NCBI GenBank assembly: GCA_902465155.1
Contig: CABQLY010000004.1
Location: 78,061-142,060, forward strand
Length of the DNA stretch: 64,000 bases
Source of the DNA: an uncultured Oscillospiraceae bacterium
Lineage (GTDB): Bacteria; Bacillota; Clostridia; Oscillospirales; Acutalibacteraceae
Reading direction: 5' to 3'
The notes under the pieces were generated by a model. That model did no database searches. It was not told the DNA's origin and saw only the letters and a list, made by a program, of their open reading frames with translations. The stretch's first letter is position 1, and each line of letters starts with the position of its first letter. Made by a program: the position numbers and the translations under genes. This document shows positions 39,382 through 48,205 of the stretch, one piece after another.

Positions 39382-41553
39382 TTATTTTAACAAAAGGGGC
39401 TTTTGGGGCTGCGGCAAAGCGGCAGGCGCTTTGGGGCCGCCCGCGGCCGGCCGGTTGGCCTGTTTGCCTTTTAATGCAGCGCCCTCTTTTAACAGGTCGG
39501 TCATGCTTTTTAGGCTAACGCCAACGGTAGAAATATTGTGCAGCAGCGCCGAGGTAGCCGGCGGCAAAACCCCGGCTACCCCCAGCACAATTAACATAAA
39601 GTTAAAGCTGATAATAAACCGGTAGTTTTGGTGAATACGAACCATTAGCGCGTCGCTGATCTGCTTTAAAGCAACCAGCGCCCGCAAATCCTCGACCGAA
39701 ATGGTAATATCGGCAATTTCCCGCGCAATGGCAGCACCGTCGGCCATGGCAATACCGGCGTCGGCCTGCGAAAGGGCAGGCGAATCGTTAACGCCGTCGC
39801 CAATCATAATCACGCGGTGCCCGGCAAGATGCTCCAAACGGACAAATTTGGCTTTATCCTCCGGCAAAACCTCGGCGTGGTATTCATCTACCCCAACCGC
39901 TTTGGCTACGGCACGGGCGGTGCGCTCGCTATCCCCCGTCATCATCACCGTTTTTTGCACCCCTAAAGCCTTTAGGGCACGCACCACGGCGGGGGCCTCC
40001 TCCCGCAGCGGGTCCTCAATACAAATTACGGCCGAAAGCACACCGGAAATGGCAATGTACAAATGCGAAAACTCGTTTGGCAGGGCGTTGAATTTTTCCT
40101 GCTCGGCGGCGTTAATTTTGCAGCCCTCGTCCTCAAACACAAAATGGTAGCTGCCAATTACCACCTTTTTTTCGTCTACAATGCTGGAAATACCATGCGC
40201 CACCACATACTCAACCTTAGAATGGCGCTCCTCGTGGTGCAGCTGCCGGTTTTTGGCCTCCTGCACTACGGCATTGGCAATAGAGTGGGGGTAATGCTCC
40301 TCCAAACAGGCGGCCAAGCACAAAATATCATTCTCCTGCTCGCCGTTAAAGGTAACAATTTTGGCAACCCGCGGGCAAGCACGGGTTAGGGTGCCGGTTT
40401 TATCAAACACAACGGTGTGAACCCCTGCAACCGCCTCTAAAAAACGGCCCCCTTTTACCGAAATACCGTAGCGGCTGCTCTCCCGCATGGCAGAAAGCAC
40501 CGCCAAGGGCATAGAAAGCTTTAGCGCACAGGAAAAATCTACCATTAAAACCGAAAGGGCACGCACGGGGTTTTGGGTAAGTAAATAGGCCAGCAATGTG
40601 CCGCCCAGGCTGTAGGGCACCAGTTTATCTGCCAGGTGCGAAGCTTTATCCTCCACTGTTGATTTCAGCTTTTCGGAGTCCTCTATCATTTTAACAATTT
40701 TATCGTACCGCCCGCTGCCGGAGGTTTGCTCAACCAAAACGGTACATTCGCCCTCCTCCACAACGGTGCCGGCGTAAACCGGGTTGCCCGGCCGCTTTAA
40801 AACCGGCAGCGATTCCCCGGTAATTGAGGCCTGATTTACCGTTGCCTCGCCGGTTTGCACCCTGCCGTCCAGCGGGATCATATTCCCGGTGCGAATAATC
40901 ATGCAATCGCCGCGCAAAACCTTGTTAATGGGTACTAAGCACTCCTGCCCGCCGCGCCTAAGCCAAACCTTTTTTACATTCAGCGACATAGCGCGGGCCA
41001 AATCGTCAACCGATTTTTTGTGAGTCCATTCCTCTAAAATCTCGCCAATTTTCAGCAAAAACATTACGGAGGAGGCAGTGCCAAAATCGCCCCGCAAAAG
41101 CGAAACGGTAATGGCGGTAGCGTCTAACACCGCAACCTTAATTTTGCCCCTTGCCAACGCCGCAAGGCCCCGGTAAAGGTAGGGCACGCTGCGCAGCACG
41201 GCCAGCCCCGCCCGAAGCCAAAACGGCAAAAACAATTGCCCGGCAAAACGGCGCAGCACGGTAAAGGTTAATTGGTCCTGATACGAACGGTTCAGCGCCC
41301 TGCCGGTATGCTCCGGCACCAAGCCGGCGTACTTTTGGTAGCAGAATTTAGAAAGCGCCAAAACAATTTCCTCGCGCCGGGTGCTGAACAAAATAATGGC
41401 GTCGCCGGTGCGGTCAAACACCTTAACCCCGGTAACACCGGGCACCGCCGTTAAGTAGTATTCTAAAATATCGGCCTGCTGCAGGCTCATTTTACCGCCG
41501 CAGGCGTGCACACGCATACGCCCGGCAGATTCATGCAAAATTTTACACTTCAT
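39382..41553 (-). CDS. Heavy-metal-type P-type ATPase with SCALKLS membrane motif
   Basis: 723 residues from the ATG at 41553, with AAGGGGCG upstream; the frame to 41631 has no ribosome site. An N-terminal ferredoxin-like domain (about 1-70, RMRVHACGGKMS, lacking CxxC) is followed by membrane helices, the actuator motif TGES, the phosphorylation motif DKTGTLT and the hinge GDGVNDSP. The metal-site helix reads VDFSCALKLSMP where copper/zinc pumps have CPC, so the metal may differ. Such pumps export transition metals with ATP. A His-rich or CxxC tail is absent. It lies next to a small DUF6110-like gene transcribed the same way, a pairing seen in Clostridia. Confidence 0.88.
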   Translation of the reverse strand: MKCKILHESAGRMRVHACGGKMSLQQADILEYYLTAVPGVTGVKVFDRTGDAIILFSTRREEIVLALSKFCYQKYAGLVPEHTGRALNRSYQDQLTFTVLRRFAGQLFLPFWLRAGLAVLRSVPYLYRGLAALARGKIKVAVLDATAITVSLLRGDFGTASSVMFLLKIGEILEEWTHKKSVDDLARAMSLNVKKVWLRRGGQECLVPINKVLRGDCMIIRTGNMIPLDGRVQTGEATVNQASITGESLPVLKRPGNPVYAGTVVEEGECTVLVEQTSGSGRYDKIVKMIEDSEKLKSTVEDKASHLADKLVPYSLGGTLLAYLLTQNPVRALSVLMVDFSCALKLSMPLAVLSAMRESSRYGISVKGGRFLEAVAGVHTVVFDKTGTLTRACPRVAKIVTFNGEQENDILCLAACLEEHYPHSIANAVVQEAKNRQLHHEERHSKVEYVVAHGISSIVDEKKVVIGSYHFVFEDEGCKINAAEQEKFNALPNEFSHLYIAISGVLSAVICIEDPLREEAPAVVRALKALGVQKTVMMTGDSERTARAVAKAVGVDEYHAEVLPEDKAKFVRLEHLAGHRVIMIGDGVNDSPALSQADAGIAMADGAAIAREIADITISVEDLRALVALKQISDALMVRIHQNYRFIISFNFMLIVLGVAGVLPPATSALLHNISTVGVSLKSMTDLLKEGAALKGKQANRPAAGGPKAPAALPQPQKPLLLK

Positions 41554-41875
41554 TAAAACACGCCCCTTTTTGTAACGCTTAAGGTTTACCGTAAAGCCCG
41601 CGTTTTGGCCGCACGAATAAAGAAACCGCAAAACTGCGGCGCTTGGCGCCTTTTGCCCTGCCCTTTGGGCAAGCCTGCGGCATTTCTGCTTGCCTAATTT
41701 CTACTTGCCTTATTTTTGCTTGCCTTATTTTTGCTTGCCTTATTCTATTTCCTTCATTCCGGCTCGCAAAGCTTTGCCTGCTTCATTCCTGCCGGCTTCA
41801 CTTCAGACTACCTAAGCAATATTTTTAAAGCCATACGAAAAAGCTGCCGACAAAACTGTCGGCAGCCGTAATGTT

Positions 41876-42139
41876 TTATTCTGCGTCGGGGGCGTCGGCA
41901 ATTTCGGTTTCCTCGGCCGCCGCGCGCTGCTCGTTTATTGCTTTGGCGTCGGCTAAAATGTCGTCGGCGTTTTCACGCACCTTGGTAACGGTAGTCATAA
42001 CGCTTTCTTTGGCACGCAAAGCAGCTGCCGTGGTGTGGGTGTAAACCTTTTTAGCGTCTTTACTGCTTAAAATTTTAATGCCTGCGGTACCAAACAAAAC
42101 ACCGCCTGCAAACAAACCAAGTTTTCCAAACATTTTCAT
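41876..42139 (-). CDS. DUF6110-like small membrane-associated protein
   Basis: 87 residues from the ATG at 42139 with AGGAGG upstream. The N-terminus MKMFGKLGLFAGGVLFGTAGIKIL is one glycine-rich helix, then comes a basic/alpha-helical segment (SKDAKKVYTHTTAAALRAKE) and an acidic tail. I recall this form from proteins found beside heavy-metal P-type ATPases in Clostridia; here the ATPase gene follows 320 bases downstream in the same direction. Function is unknown; a pump accessory role is inference. Confidence 0.65.
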   Translation of the reverse strand: MKMFGKLGLFAGGVLFGTAGIKILSSKDAKKVYTHTTAAALRAKESVMTTVTKVRENADDILADAKAINEQRAAAEETEIADAPDAE

Positions 42140-42255
42140 GTAAAATACCTCCTGCATTGCCGGCATTTTAAAAAATGCAGCGGCTTAATTTGTAACTACA
42201 TAGTAACGCAAAGCCAACCGGCTTTCCGCTCCATTCGGACATTTTTTTACATTTT

Positions 42256-43974
42256 TTACAGCCCAAGCAGCGCAGCCAGAGCCAGCTCAATTTGGTCGGT
42301 AATTTCGGCCGCCTTTTGGCTGGTTTGCGCCAAAGCCGAAATGTAAATTTTAATTTTAGGCTCGGTGCCCGAGGGGCGAACCGTTGCCGTGCTGCCCCCC
42401 TGCAGGGTGTAAGCAATAACATTAGATTTTGGCAGCGTTACCGGGGTAACGGCGCCGGTTGCAAGATCTACCGACTGCGAGGTTTGGTAGTCGGTAACGG
42501 CGGTAACCGGGTAGCCCCCAATTTCTTTTGGCGGCTGTTTACGCAGCTTGGCCAAAGCGGCGGCCATTTTTTCCATGCCGTCCATACCCGCGCAGGTAAA
42601 GCTTTTTTGGCGGTTGTTGTAGTGCCCGTATTGCTCGTAAAGCTTGTTTAGCTGGTCAATTAGGGTTAGCCCTCGGTCTTTGTAATAGCAGCACATTTCG
42701 GCAATTAGCATAGAGGCCACTACTGCGTCCTTATCTCGCACATAGGAGCCGGCCATGTAGCCGTAGCTTTCCTCAAAGCCCATTATAAACCGGTTTTCCT
42801 CGTGCTTTTGCTCTAACAGCAAAATCTGCTCGCCAATAAATTTAAAGCCGGTTAGCACCTCTTTTAGCTCGCAGCCGTAATGTGCGGCAATTTTTTGCAC
42901 CATTTTGGTAGAAACAATGGTGGTAACGGCAATGGGGTTTTTCGGTAAGGTTCCCAGCTCACTGCGGCGGGCCAGCAGGTAGTTCAGCATTAAAATGCCA
43001 ACCTCGTTGCCCGTCATTAAAACATATTCCCCGTTTTGGCGCACCGCAATGCCCATGCGGTCGCTATCCGGGTCGGTGGCAATTAAAAGGTCCGGCTTTT
43101 GCTGCTCGGCCAGCTTTAAGCCAACCTCAAACACCTGGCGAATTTCGGGGTTGGGGTACGGCGCCGTTGGAAAATTGCCGTTTGGCAGCTCCTGCTCTTT
43201 TACCACGGTAACATTTTGCACGCCAAGGCGCTTTAAAATAGCGCGTACCGGCTTGTTGCCGCTGCCGTGCAAGGGGGTGTAAATAATTTTTAAGTTTTCA
43301 AAATGGTAGCTGCTGTCGGCAACCGACTGGGCAAAAACCGCGTCTAAATAAGCGTTTACAACATCCTGCCCAATAAAGTTAATTTTACCGGCCTTTACCG
43401 CTTCGTCAAAATCGCAGGTTTTTACGCCGTCAAATAAATCAACCCTTTTAATAATATCTAACACGGCGGCGCTGGCCTCTAAGTTTAATTGGCAGCCGTC
43501 CGGCCCGTAGGCCTTGTAGCCGTTGTACTCGGCCGGGTTGTGGCTGGCGGTTACAACAACGCCGGTGTTGCATTTAAAGTGCCGAATAGCAAACGATACC
43601 ATTGGCGTAGGCGCCAGCTCGGGGTAAATGTAAACCGTTAGGCCGTTTGCGGCAAAAACAGTAGCAGCGTGGCGGGCAAACAGCTCGGATTTAATGCGGC
43701 TGTCGTACGCAATGGCAACCTTGCCGTTGGGGTTTTGCTGCTTTACATACTCGGCCAGGCCCTGCGTTGCGCAGCCAACCGTGTAAACATTCATGCGGTT
43801 GGTGCCGGCCCCAATAACGCCGCGCAGCCCCGCCGTGCCAAATTCTAAGCTTTTGTAAAATCTATCTTTAATTTCGTTATCCTTACCCTGAATGGCTTTT
43901 AGCTCGGTAATTAAATCCGGGTCGGCGGTTGCCTCTTTCAGCCAGCGATCGTAGGTTTTTAAAATCGTTTCCAT
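42256..43974 (-). CDS. Phosphoglucomutase/phosphomannomutase (alpha-D-phosphohexomutase)
   Basis: 572 residues, the length of PgcA-type enzymes. The phosphoserine loop is VVTASHNPAEYNGYK (about residue 141). The metal loop is ATDPDSDRMG (about 296), the sugar loop MGFEESYG (about 398), and the C-terminal phosphate loop RPSGTEPKIK (about 540). It interconverts glucose-6-phosphate and glucose-1-phosphate, so it would feed ADP-glucose made by glgC/glgD at 52439-54771 and the nucleotidyltransferase at 3473. It is monocistronic. Confidence 0.93.
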   Translation of the reverse strand: METILKTYDRWLKEATADPDLITELKAIQGKDNEIKDRFYKSLEFGTAGLRGVIGAGTNRMNVYTVGCATQGLAEYVKQQNPNGKVAIAYDSRIKSELFARHAATVFAANGLTVYIYPELAPTPMVSFAIRHFKCNTGVVVTASHNPAEYNGYKAYGPDGCQLNLEASAAVLDIIKRVDLFDGVKTCDFDEAVKAGKINFIGQDVVNAYLDAVFAQSVADSSYHFENLKIIYTPLHGSGNKPVRAILKRLGVQNVTVVKEQELPNGNFPTAPYPNPEIRQVFEVGLKLAEQQKPDLLIATDPDSDRMGIAVRQNGEYVLMTGNEVGILMLNYLLARRSELGTLPKNPIAVTTIVSTKMVQKIAAHYGCELKEVLTGFKFIGEQILLLEQKHEENRFIMGFEESYGYMAGSYVRDKDAVVASMLIAEMCCYYKDRGLTLIDQLNKLYEQYGHYNNRQKSFTCAGMDGMEKMAAALAKLRKQPPKEIGGYPVTAVTDYQTSQSVDLATGAVTPVTLPKSNVIAYTLQGGSTATVRPSGTEPKIKIYISALAQTSQKAAEITDQIELALAALLGL

Positions 43975-44087
43975 AAACTGCCTCCTGCAAAATTTTTACG
44001 CGGCAGGGCCAAAAATATTTAAGGCCGCGCGCTTAAATATTTCCCTTTCTATTTTAGCCGATTTTTGTGCAACTGTCAACATTTTGC

Positions 44088-44116
44088 TTGACAGACTTAA
44101 AAAAATGTGTTAGAAT
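44088..44116 (+). promoter_or_regulatory. Promoter for the sigma factor gene
   Basis: TTGACA at 44088-44093 and TAGAAT at 44111-44116 with a 17-base spacer, about 42 bases before the start codon. Confidence 0.8.
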
Positions 44117-44158
44117 AACTAAAAGAAAGTTTTAAAGGTTTGTGTTTTTTATACTGCA

Positions 44159-44749
44159 ATGAACAATTCTTCCGAAAATGGCGCAACGGCGTTTTCAAAT
44201 TTTTCAGACGAACAGCTGGTTGGGCTGGTAAAGCAGGGTCAAAGCGGCGCGTTTAACGCCCTGTACGCCCGCTATTTGCCAAAAATCCGCTCTATGGTTT
44301 ACCCCTTTCAGGGCTTAGGGTATGATTTTGACGATTTAATTCAAGAAGCCACCATTGGCTTTTTTACGGCAATTGACGCTTTTGATTTTACGGCCGACGC
44401 AACCTTTTCTACCTTTTGTTACCTTTGTATGCGGCGGCTGCTAATTACCCTGCTGCGCGGCAAAACCAAAAAAAGCGCCGTTCCGCAAAGTTGTATTCTT
44501 TACGACTGCGAAACCATTGCGGCCGAAACACAAATGCAGCCCGAGCAGGCCTACATTGCTAAGGAGAGCTATTTGGCCTTAAAAAAAAGGCTGCAAAAGG
44601 CGCTCTCCCCTTTTGAAAAGCAGGTTTTAACCGATTATTTACAAGGGCTTGATTACCGCGCCATTGCCGCAAAGCACCAAAAACCGGCCAAATCGGTAGA
44701 TAACGCTTTGCAGCGTATTCGCGCAAAGCTGCGCCGGCTTACCCAGTAA
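44159..44749 (+). CDS. RNA polymerase sigma factor, sigma-70 family (sigma-H-like)
   Basis: 196 residues. Region 2 is visible as FNALYARYLPKIRSMVYPFQG, then DFDDLIQEATIGFFTAIDAFD and TFSTFCYLCMRRLL. Region 4 is ALSPFEKQVLTDYLQGLDYRAIAAKHQ ... KSVDNALQRIR (LSxxE, helix-turn-helix). Size and the R-IR end pattern resemble Spo0H/SigH, which starts sporulation genes, but an ECF-like role cannot be excluded. The ribosome site (AAAGG) is weak. It has its own promoter and stands alone. Confidence 0.8.
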   Translation: MNNSSENGATAFSNFSDEQLVGLVKQGQSGAFNALYARYLPKIRSMVYPFQGLGYDFDDLIQEATIGFFTAIDAFDFTADATFSTFCYLCMRRLLITLLRGKTKKSAVPQSCILYDCETIAAETQMQPEQAYIAKESYLALKKRLQKALSPFEKQVLTDYLQGLDYRAIAAKHQKPAKSVDNALQRIRAKLRRLTQ

Positions 44750-44869
44750 ACAGTTTTTTTGGCAGCCTAATAGCCGAATGGCTTATTCTTTATTCTTTAT
44801 TCCTTATTCTTTATAAATTCGCAACCCGTAAACCCGTTAACCCGGGGCTTGGCCCCACTTAAAATATAT

Positions 44870-44935
44870 GCCCGTGTAGCTTAAGTTAGCAGAGCGTTGT
44901 TTGCAAAGATGTCGGTGCGATTCCGTCCGGGGCAA
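44870..44935 (+). pseudogene. tRNA-like sequence, probably a decayed tRNA (Ala-like)
   Basis: It resembles tRNA-Ala(UGC): TAGCTT-A-AGTTAGC-AGAGC as D-arm, TTTGCAA as anticodon loop, a T-loop-like TGCGATT with 4 of 5 stem pairs. The acceptor stem has two mismatches, the anticodon stem is weak, the variable loop is missing and no CCA follows. It is therefore unlikely to be a working tRNA. Confidence 0.4.
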
Positions 44936-44965
44936 AAACAAATACAGTCAAGTGAGGTACTAAAA

Positions 44966-45247
44966 ATGTTTGAAGACAAGACACTCGTATGCAAGGATTG
45001 CGGAGCAGAATTCGTATTCACCGCAGGTGAGCAGGAATTCTTTGAATCCAAAGGGTTTGTAAATGAGCCGCAGCGTTGCAAGGAATGCCGTGACAAGCGC
45101 AAAAATGCCAGCCGCGCTCCGCGTGAGATGCATGAGGCCGTTTGTGCTGCTTGCGGCGGTGTTGCAAGAATCCCCTTTGCACCGCGTGACGATCGCCCGG
45201 TATATTGCAGCGAATGCTTTGCAAAAATGAAAGAGGAACAGCAATAA
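44966..45247 (+). CDS. Small double zinc-ribbon protein
   Basis: 93 residues from the ATG at 44966, with GAGGT upstream; the longer frame from 44897 would run through the tRNA-like sequence. Two CxxC pairs make each ribbon: CKDCGAEFVFTAGEQEFF ... CKECRDKRK, and CAACGGVARIPFAP ... CSECFAKMK. The family occurs in Clostridia as short zinc-binding proteins of unknown function, perhaps nucleic-acid or stress related. It ends at a terminator at 45290. Codon choice seems less biased to the local GC/A pattern than neighbouring genes. Confidence 0.8.
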   Translation: MFEDKTLVCKDCGAEFVFTAGEQEFFESKGFVNEPQRCKECRDKRKNASRAPREMHEAVCAACGGVARIPFAPRDDRPVYCSECFAKMKEEQQ

Positions 45248-45289
45248 TTATATTGCGCTGCTTGGCCATTTATATACAGGTATTCTGCC

Positions 45290-45318
45290 AGAATTACCTT
45301 AGGGGTAATTTTGTTGCG
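45290..45318 (+). terminator. Terminator after the zinc-ribbon gene
   Basis: The stem AATTACC/GGTAATT is followed by TTGTT, 45 bases past the stop. Confidence 0.6.
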
Positions 45319-45340
45319 GAAATTTGTTAAAGGCTTAATG

Positions 45341-45378
45341 AAAAGGGCCGTCGGTTTTATCCGGCGGCCCTTTTGTTT
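45341..45378. terminator. Bidirectional terminator between zinc-ribbon gene and clpC
   Basis: Stem AAAAGGGCCGTCGG/CCGGCGGCCCTTTT with a short T-rich loop and T-runs on both strands. It separates the convergent zinc-ribbon and clpC transcripts. Confidence 0.85.
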
Positions 45379-45517
45379 TGCCAAAATTCGGCTTTGCTGC
45401 TTGCCAAAATTCGGCGTTGCTTTTGCCTGCTGTTTAAGCGTTTTATTAAACCGGCTTACCGGCCCTTTTACTCAGCAAATTTAATTTGCCTTTCATTCGG
45501 CCAATTGCTTCGCTAAA

Positions 45518-48016
45518 TTACTCCTGCGGCTTTGGGGCAGCAGGCTCGCTGCCCTGGGTCGGCTGCTCTTTTTCAAAGGTAAAGGCGCCCTCTTTAAAAT
45601 CGCAGCAAACGGTGTTGCCGGCCGTTAGGGTGCGGTCTAACATCAGCTCGCTCAGCGGGTCCTCTATTTTAGACTGAATAGCGCGCCGCAGAGGACGAGC
45701 ACCGTAAAGCTTATCGAACCCCGCGTCGGCAATGGCCGAAACGGCTGCCGGGGTAAAGTTTACGGTAATATTCAGCCCTTTCATACGGCCGGCCAGCTCC
45801 TGCAGCATTTTTTCGGCAATATGCTCAATATCCGCCTTTTCTAACTTGTGGAACACAATAATGTCATCCACACGGTTTAAAAATTCGGGCTTAAAGGCCT
45901 GGCGCAGCTCGCCCAAAACCTTTTCGCGAACATCGGTATCCTCCTGCCGCTCGCCCTCGGCGGTAAAGCCAAAGGAAACGGTTTTGTCGGTAATTAACCG
46001 CGCCCCAATGTTCGAGGTCATAATAATTACCGTGTTTTTAAAATCTACCCGGCGACCTTGGCTGTCGGTTAAAATGCCGTCCTCCAAAATCTGCAGCAGA
46101 ATGTTAAAAACATCCGGGTGGGCTTTTTCAATTTCATCAAACAAAATAACGCTGTAGGGCTTACGGCGCACCTTTTCGGTCAGCTGGCCGCCCTCCTCAA
46201 ACCCAACATATCCGGGGGGCGAACCCACAATTTTAGAAACCGTGTGCTTTTCCATATACTCCGACATATCTAGCCGGATCATGGCGTCCTCGGTGCCAAA
46301 CATGGTTTGGGCAAGCGCCTTACAAAGCTCGGTTTTGCCAACGCCGGTAGGCCCTAAAAAAATGAACGAGCCAATGGGGCGTTTAGGGTCCTTTAACCCT
46401 ACACGGCCGCGGCGAATGGCCTTGGCAACAGCGGTTACGGCTTCATCCTGCCCAATAATGCGCCGGTGCAAAACCTCCTCTAACCTTAAAAGCCGTTCGC
46501 TTTCGCTTTCGGTTAGCTGCCCGGTGGGAATCCCCGTCCATTTTGAAACAATTTGGGCAATATCCTCGGCCGTTACGGTGCGGCCGGCGTTATCCGGGCT
46601 TTGCTGCCACTGGGTGCGTTTTTCGGTTAGTTCGGCCTTTAGGGCCTGTTCGCGGTCACGCAGCTCGGCGGCTTTTTCAAAGTTCTGGTTGTTAATTTCC
46701 TGCGATTTTTGCTGCTCTAACTCTTTAATTTGCTGCTCTAAGCTTTTAATATCCTGCGGCTCGGCAACCGTGCGCAAACGCACCTTCGAGCCAGCCTCGT
46801 CTATTAAATCAATGGCTTTATCCGGCAAATAGCGGTCAGAAATATAGCGGCTGGAAAGCTTAACGGCGGCCTCCAGCGCCTCGTTGGTGTATTTTACCTT
46901 GTGGTGCGCCTCGTAGCGGTCGCGCAGGCCCTTTAAAATGGCCAGGCTGTCCTCCTCGCTGGGTTCCCCTACCGTTACCGGTTGAAAACGGCGTTCCAAA
47001 GCGGCGTCCTTTTCAATATTCTTGCGGTATTCGGCCAGCGTGGTAGCGCCAATTACCTGCAGCTCGCCCCGCGCTAAGGAAGGCTTTAAAATATTCGCCG
47101 CGTCGGTAGAGCCTTCGGCCGAGCCGGTACCTACAATGGTGTGTACCTCATCAATAAACAAAATAACATCATCGGCGCCGCAAACCTCGTCTATAATTGC
47201 TTTAATGCGCTCCTCAAAATCGCCGCGGTATTTGGTGCCGGCTACCATGCCGGTTAAATCCAGCGCAATTAGGCGCTTGTTTTTCAGCAGCTCCGGCGCG
47301 TCGCCCGCGGCAATTTTTTGGGCCAGCCCCTCTACCACCGCGGTTTTACCAACGCCCGGCTCGCCAATAAGGCAGGGGTTGTTTTTGGTGCGGCGGCACA
47401 AAATTTCAATTACCCGCTCAATGGCGTCGGCACGGCCAATTACCGGGTCTAACCGCCCCTCTTTCGCGTCCTTGGTTAAATCGTGGCCGTACTTGTCCAG
47501 CGTGGGGGTTTTGCCGTTTGTTTTTTTACGCGCCCCGGCCGGGCCCTCCGGCTCGTTTTCCTCCAAAGTTTCCTGCACGCCAATGGTTTGCAAAACCTTG
47601 CCGCTTAGCTCCTGCACATCGGCGCCAAGCTCGTTTAAAAAGCGGATGGCGTAATTGTCACCCTCGCTTAAAATGCCAATTAACAAATGCTCGGTGCCAA
47701 CCAGCGCCTTGCCCATTTGGCGTACGCCGGTTACGGCATTTTCAATAACCCGTTTGGCACGGGGGGTTAAATGGTCGGGCGTTAGCTGCGTAGGCGTTCC
47801 GCGGCCAACCGTTTCAACAATTAGGCGCTCTACGGCCTCGGCAGTTACGCCGTACTCGGCAAGCAGGCTGGCGGCAACGCTGCCGTCTACCGAAAGCACA
47901 CCGTACAGCAAATGCTCGCTGCCAATGTAGGTGTGGCCAAACCGCTCGGCCGCCGCAATAGCGTTATTTAAGGCTGCGTTGCCTTTTTTGGTAAAACCGT
48001 TAAAATTGTATTTCAT
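45518..48016 (-). CDS. clpC: ATP-dependent Clp protease ATPase subunit ClpC
   Basis: 832 residues. The double Clp-N domain (about 1-145) is followed by AAA+ domain 1 with GEPGVGKT (about 217), a UVR-like coiled middle domain (about 415-480), and AAA+ domain 2 with GPTGVGKTELCKALA (about 555) and a ClpP-loop region, then the D2-small domain. ClpC unfolds proteins for ClpP and, with McsB, degrades arginine-phosphorylated proteins. GGAGGTTCTTAAT precedes the ATG. It is the last gene of the ctsR-mcsA-mcsB-clpC operon. Confidence 0.97.
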   Translation of the reverse strand: MKYNFNGFTKKGNAALNNAIAAAERFGHTYIGSEHLLYGVLSVDGSVAASLLAEYGVTAEAVERLIVETVGRGTPTQLTPDHLTPRAKRVIENAVTGVRQMGKALVGTEHLLIGILSEGDNYAIRFLNELGADVQELSGKVLQTIGVQETLEENEPEGPAGARKKTNGKTPTLDKYGHDLTKDAKEGRLDPVIGRADAIERVIEILCRRTKNNPCLIGEPGVGKTAVVEGLAQKIAAGDAPELLKNKRLIALDLTGMVAGTKYRGDFEERIKAIIDEVCGADDVILFIDEVHTIVGTGSAEGSTDAANILKPSLARGELQVIGATTLAEYRKNIEKDAALERRFQPVTVGEPSEEDSLAILKGLRDRYEAHHKVKYTNEALEAAVKLSSRYISDRYLPDKAIDLIDEAGSKVRLRTVAEPQDIKSLEQQIKELEQQKSQEINNQNFEKAAELRDREQALKAELTEKRTQWQQSPDNAGRTVTAEDIAQIVSKWTGIPTGQLTESESERLLRLEEVLHRRIIGQDEAVTAVAKAIRRGRVGLKDPKRPIGSFIFLGPTGVGKTELCKALAQTMFGTEDAMIRLDMSEYMEKHTVSKIVGSPPGYVGFEEGGQLTEKVRRKPYSVILFDEIEKAHPDVFNILLQILEDGILTDSQGRRVDFKNTVIIMTSNIGARLITDKTVSFGFTAEGERQEDTDVREKVLGELRQAFKPEFLNRVDDIIVFHKLEKADIEHIAEKMLQELAGRMKGLNITVNFTPAAVSAIADAGFDKLYGARPLRRAIQSKIEDPLSELMLDRTLTAGNTVCCDFKEGAFTFEKEQPTQGSEPAAPKPQE

Positions 48017-48205
48017 ATTAAGAACCTCCGTTCTAATAACAAACTTTTATTTTTATTATTGGTGCAAAACCCAAGGGCCAAACACCTTTTTTGGGGTAAC
48101 CCGCCAAAAACCGGCTTTTGCCGGCTTAGGCCGGCACCCTACAAAACCGGTAGGCAAAAACCGTTGTTTTGCCCATTCAGGCGGGCTTAGCCGCGCCCCC
48201 TGCGG

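Noticed and set aside
44870..44935. Functional tRNA-Ala
   Set aside because: Acceptor mismatches, a weak anticodon stem, no variable loop and no CCA argue against function.
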